Of a stretch of 64,000 nucleotides of DNA, positions 18,090 through 26,250 are shown piece by piece (position 1 is the first letter of the stretch; every line of letters starts with the position of its first letter). The position numbers and the translations under genes were made by a program. Source of the DNA: Candidatus Ideonella esbjergensis (GTDB lineage Bacteria; Pseudomonadota; Gammaproteobacteria; Burkholderiales; Burkholderiaceae_C); assembly GCA_016710065.1 (NCBI GenBank), contig JADJLP010000001.1:558001-622000 (forward strand), written 5' to 3'. The notes under the pieces are model-generated. The model was not told where the DNA came from. It saw only the letters and a program-made list of their open reading frames with translations, and made no database searches.

Positions 18090-18171
18090 CGTCATTCCCG
18101 CGAAGGCGGGAATCCACGATGGGCACGGAGGTTGTTGAAGGCATGGATTCCCGCCTACGCGGGAATGACGG
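18090..18171. repeat. Paired palindromic repeat, copy 3
   Basis: Inverted pair of ATTCCC-N8-GGGAAT cores between hpaG and hpaE. The right arm runs into the last codons of hpaG, whose stop is at 18155-18157, so the repeat supplies the hpaG C-terminus. Confidence 0.9.
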
Positions 18172-19675
18172 AGAAAGCCGCATCCCCCACGATGGTGTTC
18201 ACCAGGCGGCCAATGCCGGCTATCTCGCAGACCACCTCGTCGCCCTCGTTGACGTTCACCACGCCCTCGGGCGTGCCGGTGAGGATGACGTCGCCGGCCT
18301 GCAGCGTCATGAACTCGCTGAGGTATTCGATCAGCGCCGGGATGTCGTTGACCATGTTGGCGGTGCTGCCCTGCTGCGTCACCTGGCCGTTCACCAGGGT
18401 GCGCAGCGTCAGCGCGTGCGGGTTTGGCACATCGGCGGCCGGAACGAACCACGGACCCAGCGCGGTGGCGCCATCGCGGTTCTTCACGCGCAGGTTGGGG
18501 CGGTACCAGTTCTCGAGATAGTCGCGGATCGCGTAGTCGTTGCACACGGTGTAGCCGGCCACATGGGCCATCGCGTCCTTCGCCGCCACGTGGCGGGCTG
18601 CCTTGCCGATCACCACCGCCAGCTCGCACTCGTAGTGCATGAAGGCCACGCCGGCCGGGCGGCGGGTGAGGCCACGGTGGCCCACCAGCGCGCCGGGGCC
18701 CTTGAGGAACACCAGCGGCTCGTCCTTGGCCGTGACCGTGAGCTCCTTGCTCAGCTCCTTGACGTGGTCGGCGTAGTTCAGGCCCAGCGCCAGGATGGTG
18801 CCCACCTCGAAGGGCGGCAGCCACTGCACCTCGTCCTCGCGCAGCACGCGGCCATCGGCCAGCTGCACACCTTGCGGGTGGGGCCAAGCGGTGTGCACCG
18901 CGCCGGCATGGGCCACGCGGGCCACCGCGCCACGCGGGGCCAGTTGGGTGCCATCGCCAATGGGGCTGGGGTCGGCCAGAGCCGGTGCTGCCACGGCTTC
19001 GGCCACCAGCGAGAAACTCAGCGAGCCCAGATCGGCAATGCCCAGCGTCACGGCGGTGCCGGCGGCGGCCCGCGGCGCGGGGCTGTCGGCGCCCAACAGC
19101 AGCACATCGCCGGGCTGCAGGGTCATGAACTCGGTGACGGCGGCAATCAGTTCGGCCACGCCGCGCACGCGGCCGGCGGTACTGCCCTGGTGCCGCGCCT
19201 CGCCATCCACCTGCACCCAGGTGGCGAGCTGGTCGGGGTCGTCCACCTCGGCGGCGGGTACCACCGGCCCGAGCACGGTGAAGCCGTCGCGCGCCTTGAG
19301 GCGCACGGCGGGGCGGTAGTGGCTTTCGGTGGGCAGGCCCAGCTCGGCGGCCACCAGGTAGCCCGCGACCACGCCGGGGGCATCCTCGGCCGCCACGCGG
19401 CAGGCCGTGCGGCCGATGACGATGCCCAATGACACTCCCACATCCACCACGCCAGGATCAGCCGGCACGGCCACCGCCGAACCGGGGCCGCACAGCGTGT
19501 TGCGGGGCCGCACCTGCAGCACGGCATGGGCCGGCGGGGCCTTGTACGGGGCGGCGTGCACGGCATCGCCCAGCGCGGCCAGCTGCGCGGTGTGGTTCAC
19601 CAGCGCGCCATAGACCACGCCGGAGAGGCGCCACGGGGCAACCGTGAACGAGGCAGGCAGGGGGGTCAGTTCCAT
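18155..19675 (-). CDS. hpaG: Bifunctional 4-hydroxyphenylacetate-pathway isomerase/decarboxylase
   Basis: Decarboxylates 5-oxopent-3-ene-1,2,5-tricarboxylate and isomerises 2-hydroxyhepta-2,4-dienedioate. At 506 residues it has two tandem FAH-fold domains (about 5-210 and 265-500). The C-terminal domain keeps the strong signature LGLNYADHVKEL and the ExE metal site in MHYECELAVVIG; the N-terminal copy is more diverged. E. coli HpaG is likewise a duplicated fusion. The last five codons lie inside repeat copy 3, so the C-terminal Phe-Ser-Val-Ile-Pro-Ala may be repeat-derived. First gene of the minus-strand operon, divergent from hpaR. Confidence 0.94.
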   Translation of the reverse strand: MELTPLPASFTVAPWRLSGVVYGALVNHTAQLAALGDAVHAAPYKAPPAHAVLQVRPRNTLCGPGSAVAVPADPGVVDVGVSLGIVIGRTACRVAAEDAPGVVAGYLVAAELGLPTESHYRPAVRLKARDGFTVLGPVVPAAEVDDPDQLATWVQVDGEARHQGSTAGRVRGVAELIAAVTEFMTLQPGDVLLLGADSPAPRAAAGTAVTLGIADLGSLSFSLVAEAVAAPALADPSPIGDGTQLAPRGAVARVAHAGAVHTAWPHPQGVQLADGRVLREDEVQWLPPFEVGTILALGLNYADHVKELSKELTVTAKDEPLVFLKGPGALVGHRGLTRRPAGVAFMHYECELAVVIGKAARHVAAKDAMAHVAGYTVCNDYAIRDYLENWYRPNLRVKNRDGATALGPWFVPAADVPNPHALTLRTLVNGQVTQQGSTANMVNDIPALIEYLSEFMTLQAGDVILTGTPEGVVNVNEGDEVVCEIAGIGRLVNTIVGDAAFSVIPA

Positions 19676-19699
19676 CGGCAGGGCGTCTTGCGAAAATTA

Positions 19700-19734
19700 C
19701 TCACACATGAGCAATGTATTCGCTAAGATGTGAG
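19700..19734. promoter_or_regulatory. Candidate HpaR operator in the hpaG-hpaR divergent gap
   Basis: An inverted repeat CTCACA (19700-19705) / TGTGAG (19729-19734) brackets the 5' side of hpaR, and a direct repeat TGAGCA occurs at 19708-19713 and 19731-19736. MarR-family repressors such as HpaR typically bind imperfect palindromes between divergent promoters, so this is a reasonable autoregulatory and hpaG operator. It reaches the hpaR start codon. Confidence 0.5.
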
Positions 19735-19735
19735 C

Positions 19736-20263
19736 ATGTCAACAGGCCAGCGAACCCGTAGCCAAACCCGCGCACGCGGCGACCAGGCCGCCAGCCGTGC
19801 CGCCAAAGAGGCCGGCTTCAAGCACCGCAACCTGCCGCTGCTGCTGCTGCATGCCCGCGAGGGCGTGATTGGCCAGTTCCGCCCCATCCTCAACGCCCAC
19901 GGGGTGACCGAGCAGCAGTGGCGCATCATCCGCGCGCTGCTGGAGCGCGGCCCGCTGGAGCCGCGCGAGATCGGTGCCGTGTGCCGCTTCAGCAGCCCCG
20001 CCACCACCGGCATGTTGGCGCGCATGGACGACCTGAGCCTGGTGAAACGCGAGCGCCAGGCGCAAGACCAGCGCCGCGTGACCGTCAGCCTCACAGCCCG
20101 CAGCCGCGCCCTGGCCGCCGAGCTGGCCCCGCAGATCGAGGCCATCTACCAGCGCATCGAGGACCACATCGGCCCCGAGTTCACCGAGCGCTTCTACGCC
20201 ACGCTGGATGAAGTGATCGGCCTGCTGGGCGAGCTGCCACCGGTCGATTCCGACACAGCTTGA
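19736..20263 (+). CDS. hpaR: Homoprotocatechuate degradation regulator, MarR family
   Basis: A 175-residue MarR-type winged-helix repressor, divergent from hpaG, expected to repress the hpa operon until bound by 4-hydroxyphenylacetate or homoprotocatechuate. The motif KHRNLPLLLLHAREG near residue 25 and the winged-helix segment EIGAVCRFSSPATTGMLARM followed by D-Q-R-R-V-T-V-S-L-T wing residues are typical of HpaR. I chose ATG 19736; GTG at 19730 is an in-frame alternative two codons earlier. The Arg-rich N-terminal tail is a little longer than in E. coli. Confidence 0.93.
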   Translation: MSTGQRTRSQTRARGDQAASRAAKEAGFKHRNLPLLLLHAREGVIGQFRPILNAHGVTEQQWRIIRALLERGPLEPREIGAVCRFSSPATTGMLARMDDLSLVKRERQAQDQRRVTVSLTARSRALAAELAPQIEAIYQRIEDHIGPEFTERFYATLDEVIGLLGELPPVDSDTA

Positions 20264-20284
20264 GTCCGCTCAAGCGGGTGCTTG

Positions 20285-20302
20285 CCGGGTAGAGATACCC
20301 GG
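20285..20302 (+). other. Hairpin with GAGA tetraloop downstream of hpaR
   Basis: Seven-base-pair perfect stem CCGGGTA/TACCCGG closed by a GAGA (GNRA-type) loop, 22 bp after the hpaR stop and about 100 bp before the permease start. No T-run follows, so it is not a classic intrinsic terminator; it could stabilise the hpaR 3' end or belong to the permease leader. Confidence 0.45.
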
Positions 20303-20402
20303 TGTGCGAGCCGGCCCACCACCCCTACACTGCCAGCGGCGCCGGCCGGCCACCCCACGGCTGCGCGTCTCCAACCCAGAGACCACAAATCGAGGAGTTC
20401 CC

Positions 20403-21680
20403 ATGAGCCTATTCCCCCACTGGCGCGAAGTACCCGCCCAAGCCGGCACGGTCGTTGCCCCCGACGAGCGCCTGGCCTGGCCGCAAACTGCGGCGCTGGG
20501 CGTGCAGCACGTCATCGCGATGTTCGGTGCCACGGTGCTGGCCCCCATCCTCATGGGCTTCGACCCCAACCTGGCCATCCTGATGTCGGGCATCGGCACG
20601 CTGATCTTCTTCTTCGTGGTGGGCGGGCAAGTGCCCAGCTACCTGGGTTCGAGCTTCGCCTTCATCGGCGTGGTGATCGCGGCCACGGGCTATGCCGGCA
20701 GCGGCGCCAACGCCAACCTGGGCCTGGCCCTGGGCGGCATCATGGCCTGCGGTGCGGTGGTGGCCCTGATCGGCCTGCTGGTGACGGCCATCGGCACCGC
20801 CTGGATCGAATCGCTGATGCCCCCGGTGGTGACCGGTGCGGTGGTGGCCGTGATCGGCCTGAACCTGGCCGGCGTGCCCATCAAGAACATGGCGCCCACC
20901 GATTTCGACAAGTGGATGCAGGCGGTCACCTTTCTGTGCGTGGGCCTGGTGGCTGTGCGCACCAGCGGCATGCTGCAGCGCCTGCTCATCCTCATCGGCC
21001 TGATCTTGGCCAGCCTGATCTACGCGGTGCTCACCAACGGCATGGGCCTGGGCAAGCCGATTGACCTCAGCGGCATCCTCAACGCCGCCTGGTTTGGCGC
21101 CCCGCACTTTGCGTCGCCGGTGTTCGACGCCAGTGCCATGCTGCTCATCGCCCCGGTGGCCATCATCCTGATCGCCGAGAACCTGGGCCACATCAAGGCC
21201 GTGAGCGCGATGACCGGCCGTGATCTGGACAAGTTCATGGGCCGCGCCTTCCTGGGCGACGGCCTGGCCACCATGGTGTCGGGCAGTGCCGGCGGCACGG
21301 GGGTGACCACCTATGCCGAGAACATCGGCGTGATGGCCGCCACCAAGATCTACTCCACCGCCATGTTCGTGGTGGCCGCGCTCATCGCCATCCTGCTGGG
21401 CTTCAGCCCCAAGTTCGGCGCGCTGATCCAGACCATCCCGCTGGCGGTGATGGGCGGCGTCTCCATCGTGGTCTTCGGCCTCATCGCCGTGGCCGGCGCC
21501 AAGATCTGGGTCGACAACAAGGTGGACTTCTCGAACAACACCAACCTCATCGTCGCGGCCGTTACCTTGATCTTGGGAACGGGTGACTACACGCTGAAGT
21601 TCGGCGGCTTTGCGCTGGGTGGCATCGGGACCGCAACGTTCGGGGCGATCTTGTTGCATGCGCTGCTGCGCAGGCGGTGA
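20403..21680 (+). CDS. Nucleobase:cation symporter-2 (uracil/xanthine permease family)
   Basis: A 425-residue NCS2 transporter with about 14 hydrophobic segments, importing uracil or a purine with a proton. The key substrate-site region is intact: LIAENLGHIKAVSAMTG with the conserved Glu of TM8, and SGSAGGTGVTTYAENIG of TM10, whose TTYAEN form is typical of UraA/RutG-like uracil carriers rather than xanthine carriers (usually Q-N-x-G). GGAG stands 6 bp before the chosen ATG. No nucleobase-metabolism gene is adjacent, so the substrate remains a family-level inference. Confidence 0.9.
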   Translation: MSLFPHWREVPAQAGTVVAPDERLAWPQTAALGVQHVIAMFGATVLAPILMGFDPNLAILMSGIGTLIFFFVVGGQVPSYLGSSFAFIGVVIAATGYAGSGANANLGLALGGIMACGAVVALIGLLVTAIGTAWIESLMPPVVTGAVVAVIGLNLAGVPIKNMAPTDFDKWMQAVTFLCVGLVAVRTSGMLQRLLILIGLILASLIYAVLTNGMGLGKPIDLSGILNAAWFGAPHFASPVFDASAMLLIAPVAIILIAENLGHIKAVSAMTGRDLDKFMGRAFLGDGLATMVSGSAGGTGVTTYAENIGVMAATKIYSTAMFVVAALIAILLGFSPKFGALIQTIPLAVMGGVSIVVFGLIAVAGAKIWVDNKVDFSNNTNLIVAAVTLILGTGDYTLKFGGFALGGIGTATFGAILLHALLRRR

Positions 21681-21857
21681 GTGGTGAAGTTGCGACCTTG
21701 TTTGCCTGAGTCCCGGGCCAGCGCAGTTCCACGGTTGCCGTTGACCAAGGCTGACAGGGCTGCTGACAACACACGCGACGCTGTGACCTCGCAGTAGCGA
21801 ATTAGTCCGCGTTTTCCCCGCGTGGGACAATTTGGCAGCATCTACTCGGAGGCCATT

Positions 21858-23195
21858 GTGTTCAATTTAGAAGGCACGCCCTACTTGCTCGACCCTAAGG
21901 CTTCTGAGCAGGTCAGAACACGACTTGATGCCATTGAGGAGCGGGTGTCACTTCTACGTCGCAACGGGATGCTCACAGAGCAAACCGTCAAGGACTATTA
22001 CGGTGAAAAACGCTTCGAGCAAGTCGCGGAGTCAAACGCGATAGAGGGAAGCACACTGTCGGCAGGAGAAACTGAGCTTGCTGTTCTCAAAGGCATAACC
22101 ATTACGGGTCACGATCCAGCGTATACGAAGGACGCGATGGCGCTTGACCGCGCGCTAACCCGAATCACTGAGCTCGCCCGAGACACCGAGCATCCAACCG
22201 ACATACCGCAACTGCACGAAGTCCATGCGCTGCTTCTTGGTGATCGCGCTGGCGCCGGAATATTTCGCAAAGAGCGGGTCACGATCCGAGGGGCTAGACA
22301 CACGCCACCGAAGACGTGGGAACAGATCATGACCATGATGACTGACTGGCAGTCTTGGTCTGCTGAAAACATTACCCTCCCGGCACCGATTCGCTCTGCG
22401 GTACTTCATGCGTGGTTGACACATGTGCATCCGTTCATTGATGGAAACGGGCGAATTTCGAGGGCCATAGGAAACCTTGAACTCATTCGCGCTGGCTATC
22501 CTCCAATAATCATCAAGAAGAAAGAGCGAGATCGATACATCGAAGCCCTGGCCGAGTCAGATGAAGGCGGGGACATTCGCTCCTTCTTAGAGTTGATCTT
22601 TGATCGGATTGAGGGGGGCCTTACTGGACTCGAGCTGTCCGCAAAGCGGAGACAAGGCTTTAATCCTGTGGTCGAGAAGATTCGCCAGCTGCAGGAGAAG
22701 CAGCTGTACATCTGGGAAACCGGGGTCAAGCTGTTGGCATCGATCATTGGACATCGATTGACGCAACTACTTGAGCCAGTGGGTGGGGCCGCAACTATTC
22801 GGCTGTATGACTCGCCCCTCGACTTAGACGACTACCAGGAAGTTTGTGGAGGCCGAAGCGTTTCGAGAAGTTGGGCGTTTACTGTCCGGATAGAGATCCC
22901 AGGCGTGGCTCGACTGGAGAAACTTGCCTACATCAGTCATCGCAGCAACCGGATGTACCAGGCGATGAACTTAGAAGGTGGGCCGTCTCTCTATTGGTCC
23001 TCAAAGAATCCTGCGAATTTCCCAAAATGGCTGGCGGACGGCGAGAATTCCCCATTCGCAATGGAGCTAACGGCGAAGGTCGGCAATGGCGACGAATGGA
23101 TTGCTCGACTCGCCGACGACTCAATTGCTAGAGTTCAGACGACAGAACTTGCAACGAAGATTGCTGATGCATTGGTTGGTCAGGTTGGTGTTTGA
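21858..23195 (+). CDS. Fic family protein (AMP-transferase type)
   Basis: A 445-residue Fic-domain protein. The catalytic motif HPFIDGNGR is complete at residues 191-199. The inhibitory motif S/TxxxE(G/N) is present at S59-E63-G64 (SNAIEG), on the N-terminal side, marking a class II Fic whose AMP transfer is self-restrained. A C-terminal domain of about 200 residues, possibly winged-helix, follows. I chose GTG 21858 because GGAGG lies 5 bp upstream; an earlier in-frame GTG at 21822 lacks one. Base composition is visibly richer in A+T than the neighbours, suggesting transfer. Target protein unknown. Confidence 0.9.
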   Translation: MFNLEGTPYLLDPKASEQVRTRLDAIEERVSLLRRNGMLTEQTVKDYYGEKRFEQVAESNAIEGSTLSAGETELAVLKGITITGHDPAYTKDAMALDRALTRITELARDTEHPTDIPQLHEVHALLLGDRAGAGIFRKERVTIRGARHTPPKTWEQIMTMMTDWQSWSAENITLPAPIRSAVLHAWLTHVHPFIDGNGRISRAIGNLELIRAGYPPIIIKKKERDRYIEALAESDEGGDIRSFLELIFDRIEGGLTGLELSAKRRQGFNPVVEKIRQLQEKQLYIWETGVKLLASIIGHRLTQLLEPVGGAATIRLYDSPLDLDDYQEVCGGRSVSRSWAFTVRIEIPGVARLEKLAYISHRSNRMYQAMNLEGGPSLYWSSKNPANFPKWLADGENSPFAMELTAKVGNGDEWIARLADDSIARVQTTELATKIADALVGQVGV

Positions 23196-23198
23196 CAA

Positions 23199-23297
23199 GG
23201 GCGCCTGCCGGGGTGGCAGCCGCAGGTTTTGAACGCGATAGAAGACGCCGTGGGCCGGGCGATGATGGGCCTGCCACTGGGCGAGGAAGAAGACTGA
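23199..23297 (+). pseudogene. Short C-terminal-looking coding remnant after the Fic gene
   Basis: Directly after the Fic stop the same frame stays open for 32 codons and reads GRLPGWQPQVLNAI then EDAVGRAMMGLPLGEEED before a stop. The GC-rich composition returns here, and the amphipathic helix and acidic tail look like the 3' end of a host gene whose 5' part was lost when the Fic segment arrived. I do not recognise the family; it may also be chance. Confidence 0.3.
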
Positions 23298-23328
23298 ACG
23301 CCACGGCCCTGCGCAGGGTCGCAGGGCC

Positions 23329-23763
23329 TCACTCCCCCAGCTTGAACAAACTGGTGGCCTCCAGGTCCAGCACCTCCTGCTGCGCCTGGTTGTAGAGCTG
23401 CCAGCGCCAGCGCAGGATGCCCAGCGGCTTGTTGCCCGAGCGGCGCACTTCCAGCACCGTGGCCACCACGCGCAGCGTGTCGTTCGGGCGCACCGGCTTG
23501 AGCCACTTCACGTACTGCAGGCCGGGCGAGGCAAAGCTTTCGCTGTCCTTCAGGGCCGCCTCGGCCACCAGGCGCATGGCGATGCCGCAGGTCTGCCAGC
23601 CGCTGGCGATCAGGCCGCCGTGCGGGCCCTGGGCGGCGGCCTCGGGGTCGGTGTGGAACCACTGCGGGTCCCACTCTTTGGCGAAGGCCAGGATTTGCGG
23701 TTCGGTGACCGTGTAGGGGCCGGCCTCGATGATCTGGCCGGCGTGGAACTGCGCAAACTTCAT
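23329..23763 (-). CDS. MaoC-family hot-dog dehydratase
   Basis: A 144-residue single hot-dog protein of the MaoC/(R)-specific enoyl-CoA hydratase group. DPQWFHTDPEAA with the catalytic Asp and His, followed by GGLIASGWQTCGIAMRL, is the diagnostic hydratase-2 motif. It probably hydrates an enoyl-CoA intermediate. It overlaps the upstream 3-hydroxyacyl-CoA dehydrogenase by 4 bp (ATGA) and ends the minus-strand run beginning at boxC, so it is likely part of lower benzoyl-CoA catabolism. Confidence 0.9.
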   Translation of the reverse strand: MKFAQFHAGQIIEAGPYTVTEPQILAFAKEWDPQWFHTDPEAAAQGPHGGLIASGWQTCGIAMRLVAEAALKDSESFASPGLQYVKWLKPVRPNDTLRVVATVLEVRRSGNKPLGILRWRWQLYNQAQQEVLDLEATSLFKLGE

Positions 23764-25301
23764 GCGGGGTGGGCTCCGGTGGTGTAAAGGCGCTGGCGCA
23801 GCCAGGGGCTGACGCGGTAGCGCTCGCCACGGTAGTGGCTGTCCAGCGCGTCCAGCAGGTGCACCACCGGGGCCGTGCCCACGCGCTGCAGCCATTCGAA
23901 CGGGCCGGCGGGGTAGTTCACGCCCAGCTTCATCGCGGCGTCGGCGGCCTCGGGCGTGCACACGCCTTGCTGCACGGCGTCGGCCGCTTCGTTGATCAGC
24001 ATGGCGATGCTGCGGGCCACCACCAGGCCGGGGGCGTCGGCCGTGCGCAGCGGGTGCCAGCCGGCGGCGGCCAGCACGCCGGCGGCCTGGGCCGCGAAGG
24101 CTGGGGTGGCCTGGCCGGCCACGGCGTAGGCCATGACGGCGCCGGGGGCCATGTCGGCCACGCTCCAGTCGAACACGGCCACGTTGGGCTGCTGCAACTC
24201 GCTGGCGCGCTGGGCGGCGCTGCGGCCGTCGGTGACCACCACGCGGCCTTCGCCGCCCTGGCTGCACGCAAAGCTGATGCTCACCTCGGGGTTGCGCTCG
24301 TTGCGGGTCACGCGCGCACCATGGGCAGCCATGGCCTCGGCGATGCGGGTCGCCCAGGCGCAGCGGCCGGTGACGCTGACCACGCCAGGTGCGCTCTGTG
24401 CTGCGGCCGCCGGCAGGGTCTTTTCAGCCTCGGTCTGGGGGTGGGTGTAGAAGCCGCGGCCGCTCTTGCGGCCCAGCCAGCCGGCGTCCACCAGGTCGCG
24501 CTGCACACCCGAGGGGCTGTAGCGCTTGTCCTGGAAGTTGGCGCCATAGACCGAATTGGTGACCGCGAAGTTGGTGTCGTGGCCGATCAAATCCATCAGC
24601 TCGCACGGGCCCATGCGGAAACCCGCGGCGCGCAGACAGGCGTCCAGCACAGCCGGCGTGGCGGCCTGTTCCAGCAGCAGCGCCAGCGTCTCGGCGTAGT
24701 AGGGGCGGGCGATGCGGTTGACGATGAAGCCAGGCGTGCTCTTGGCATGCACCGGCACCTTGCCCCAGGCCTGGCTGAGCGCAAAGATGGCCTCGGCCAC
24801 CGCCGGTTCGGTGTGCAGCCCCGACACCACCTCCACCAGCTTCATCAGCGGCACGGGATTGAAGAAGTGCATGCCCACCAGGCGGCCCGGCAGGCGCAGG
24901 CCGTTGGCTATTGCAGTTACCGAGATCGACGAGGTGTTGGTGGCCAGGATGGCGTCGTCGGCCACCAGGGCTTCGAGCTCGCGGAACAGGCCGCGCTTGA
25001 CGTCCAGGTTCTCGACGATGGCTTCCACCACCACCTTGGCACTCGCGGCTTCGGCCACGGCCGAGATGGGGGTGATGCGGGCCAGGGCGGCGGCGGCCAC
25101 GTCAGCGGCCAGCTTGCCCTTGTCCACCAGGCCCTGCAGGGTCTTGGCCAGCTGGGCCTTGGCCTGGGCGGCGGCGCCTTCGCGCGTGTCGTGCAGCCAC
25201 ACAGGGTGGCCGGCCTGGGCGGCCACTTGCGCGATGCCCGCGCCCATGATGCCGGCGCCCACCACGAGCACCGGTGCGTAGTTCAGATTGGTCAGGTTCA
25301 T
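23760..25301 (-). CDS. 3-hydroxyacyl-CoA dehydrogenase (PaaH-like, two C-terminal domains)
   Basis: A 513-residue NAD-dependent dehydrogenase. The Rossmann motif GAGIMGAGIAQVAAQAG is at the N-terminus, the first 3HCDH C-terminal domain contains TPGFIVNRIARPYYAE, and a second copy lies near the end (LGVNYPAGPFEWLQR). This two-domain arrangement is typical of PaaH/PaaC enzymes that oxidise 3-hydroxyadipyl-CoA. The start is MNLTNL; an in-frame ATG 57 bp earlier lies inside repeat copy 4 and encodes only repeat-derived sequence. It would supply 3-oxoadipyl-CoA for the PcaF thiolase at 41.6 kb. Confidence 0.92.
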   Translation of the reverse strand: MNLTNLNYAPVLVVGAGIMGAGIAQVAAQAGHPVWLHDTREGAAAQAKAQLAKTLQGLVDKGKLAADVAAAALARITPISAVAEAASAKVVVEAIVENLDVKRGLFRELEALVADDAILATNTSSISVTAIANGLRLPGRLVGMHFFNPVPLMKLVEVVSGLHTEPAVAEAIFALSQAWGKVPVHAKSTPGFIVNRIARPYYAETLALLLEQAATPAVLDACLRAAGFRMGPCELMDLIGHDTNFAVTNSVYGANFQDKRYSPSGVQRDLVDAGWLGRKSGRGFYTHPQTEAEKTLPAAAAQSAPGVVSVTGRCAWATRIAEAMAAHGARVTRNERNPEVSISFACSQGGEGRVVVTDGRSAAQRASELQQPNVAVFDWSVADMAPGAVMAYAVAGQATPAFAAQAAGVLAAAGWHPLRTADAPGLVVARSIAMLINEAADAVQQGVCTPEAADAAMKLGVNYPAGPFEWLQRVGTAPVVHLLDALDSHYRGERYRVSPWLRQRLYTTGAHPA

Positions 25302-25330
25302 CCCAGGGTCTCGATGTTGCCCCGCCTCCC

Positions 25331-25443
25331 CGTCATTCCCGCGAAGGCGGGAATCCACAGGTTGGCAGCGGCGGGTGGATTCCCGCCTTCGCGGGAATGA
25401 CGAAGTAGGCTGCGGGAATGACGAAGTAGTTGCTGGAATGACG
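25331..25443. repeat. Paired palindromic repeat, copy 4, with extra half-arms
   Basis: Inverted pair of ATTCCC-N8-GGGAAT cores followed by two more GGAATGACG half-arms, filling the gap between the enoyl-CoA hydratase and hydroxyacyl-CoA dehydrogenase genes. Confidence 0.9.
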
Positions 25444-25448
25444 GTGCG

Positions 25449-26240
25449 TCATGGGTTCTTCGCGACCCAAGGGGCCGGGCGCTTGGCCAGGAATGCCGCA
25501 AAGCCCGCGCGGGCTTCGTCGGTGCCGCGCACGCGGGCGATGGTGCGGGCGGTGAGCTCGCGCACCTCGGGGGTGACGGGGCCGACGCTGAACTGGGCGT
25601 AGAGCGCCTTGATTTCAGCCAGCGCGCGAGGGCCGCCGTTCAGCAGCTCGGCCACGGTGGCGTCCACGGCGGCGTCCAGCTCGGCGGCGGCCACCACCTG
25701 CTGCACCATGCCGATAGTGAGTGCTTCGGCGGCGGCGATGCGCTGCGTGGTGAGCGCCAGCCGCAGCGCCTGGCGTTTGCCGACGGCGTTGCTGAGGTAG
25801 GGGCCGATCACCGACGGCAGGATGCCGAACTTGGCCTCACTGACAGCGAACTTGGCGTCGTCGCTGGCGATGGCGATGTCGCAGGCACAGGTCAGGCCCA
25901 CGCCTCCCCCCAGGGCCACGCCATGCACGCGGGCGATGGTGGGCTGCGGGGCGGTGTGGATGCGGTAGAGCATGCCGGCAAAGCGGCGCGCGTCGGCCTC
26001 GTTCCATTCCACGCTGGCTTCGCTGGCGCGCTGCATCCACTGCAGGTCGGCGCCGGCGCTGAAGGCCTTGCCGGCGCCTTCGAGCACGATCACGCGCACG
26101 CTGGTGTCGGTGGCCAGGTCGGTGTACGCCGCATCGAGCTCGCCGATCATGGCCTCGTCAAATGCGTTGAAGACTTGCGGGCGGTTCATGCGCACGCGGG
26201 TGACGGGGCCGCGCAGCACCTCCAGGGTGGTGTAGCTCAT
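25449..26240 (-). CDS. Enoyl-CoA hydratase/isomerase (crotonase family)
   Basis: A 263-residue crotonase-fold enzyme. The oxyanion-hole segments GKAFSAGADLQWM and VHGVALGGGVGLTCACDIAIA are both present. Length is typical of PaaF/PaaG-type hydratase-isomerases. It lies 10 bp downstream of boxA and upstream of a 3-hydroxyacyl-CoA dehydrogenase, so it likely isomerises or hydrates dehydroadipyl-CoA made by BoxD. Whether it is hydratase or isomerase cannot be told from the sequence alone. Confidence 0.92.
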   Translation of the reverse strand: MSYTTLEVLRGPVTRVRMNRPQVFNAFDEAMIGELDAAYTDLATDTSVRVIVLEGAGKAFSAGADLQWMQRASEASVEWNEADARRFAGMLYRIHTAPQPTIARVHGVALGGGVGLTCACDIAIASDDAKFAVSEAKFGILPSVIGPYLSNAVGKRQALRLALTTQRIAAAEALTIGMVQQVVAAAELDAAVDATVAELLNGGPRALAEIKALYAQFSVGPVTPEVRELTARTIARVRGTDEARAGFAAFLAKRPAPWVAKNP

Positions 26241-26250
26241 GGGAGAGGAC

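Noticed and set aside
16562..19432. A 956-codon open frame on the plus strand across hpaE and hpaG
   Set aside because: Antisense to well-supported enzymes; its His/Ala/Gly/Arg-rich translation is the usual shadow of GC-rich coding DNA.
25301..25358. Upstream in-frame start giving MDSRLRGND before the hydroxyacyl-CoA dehydrogenase (similar before boxB)
   Set aside because: These residues are encoded by the palindromic repeat and recur wherever it occurs, so they are not a real N-terminus.
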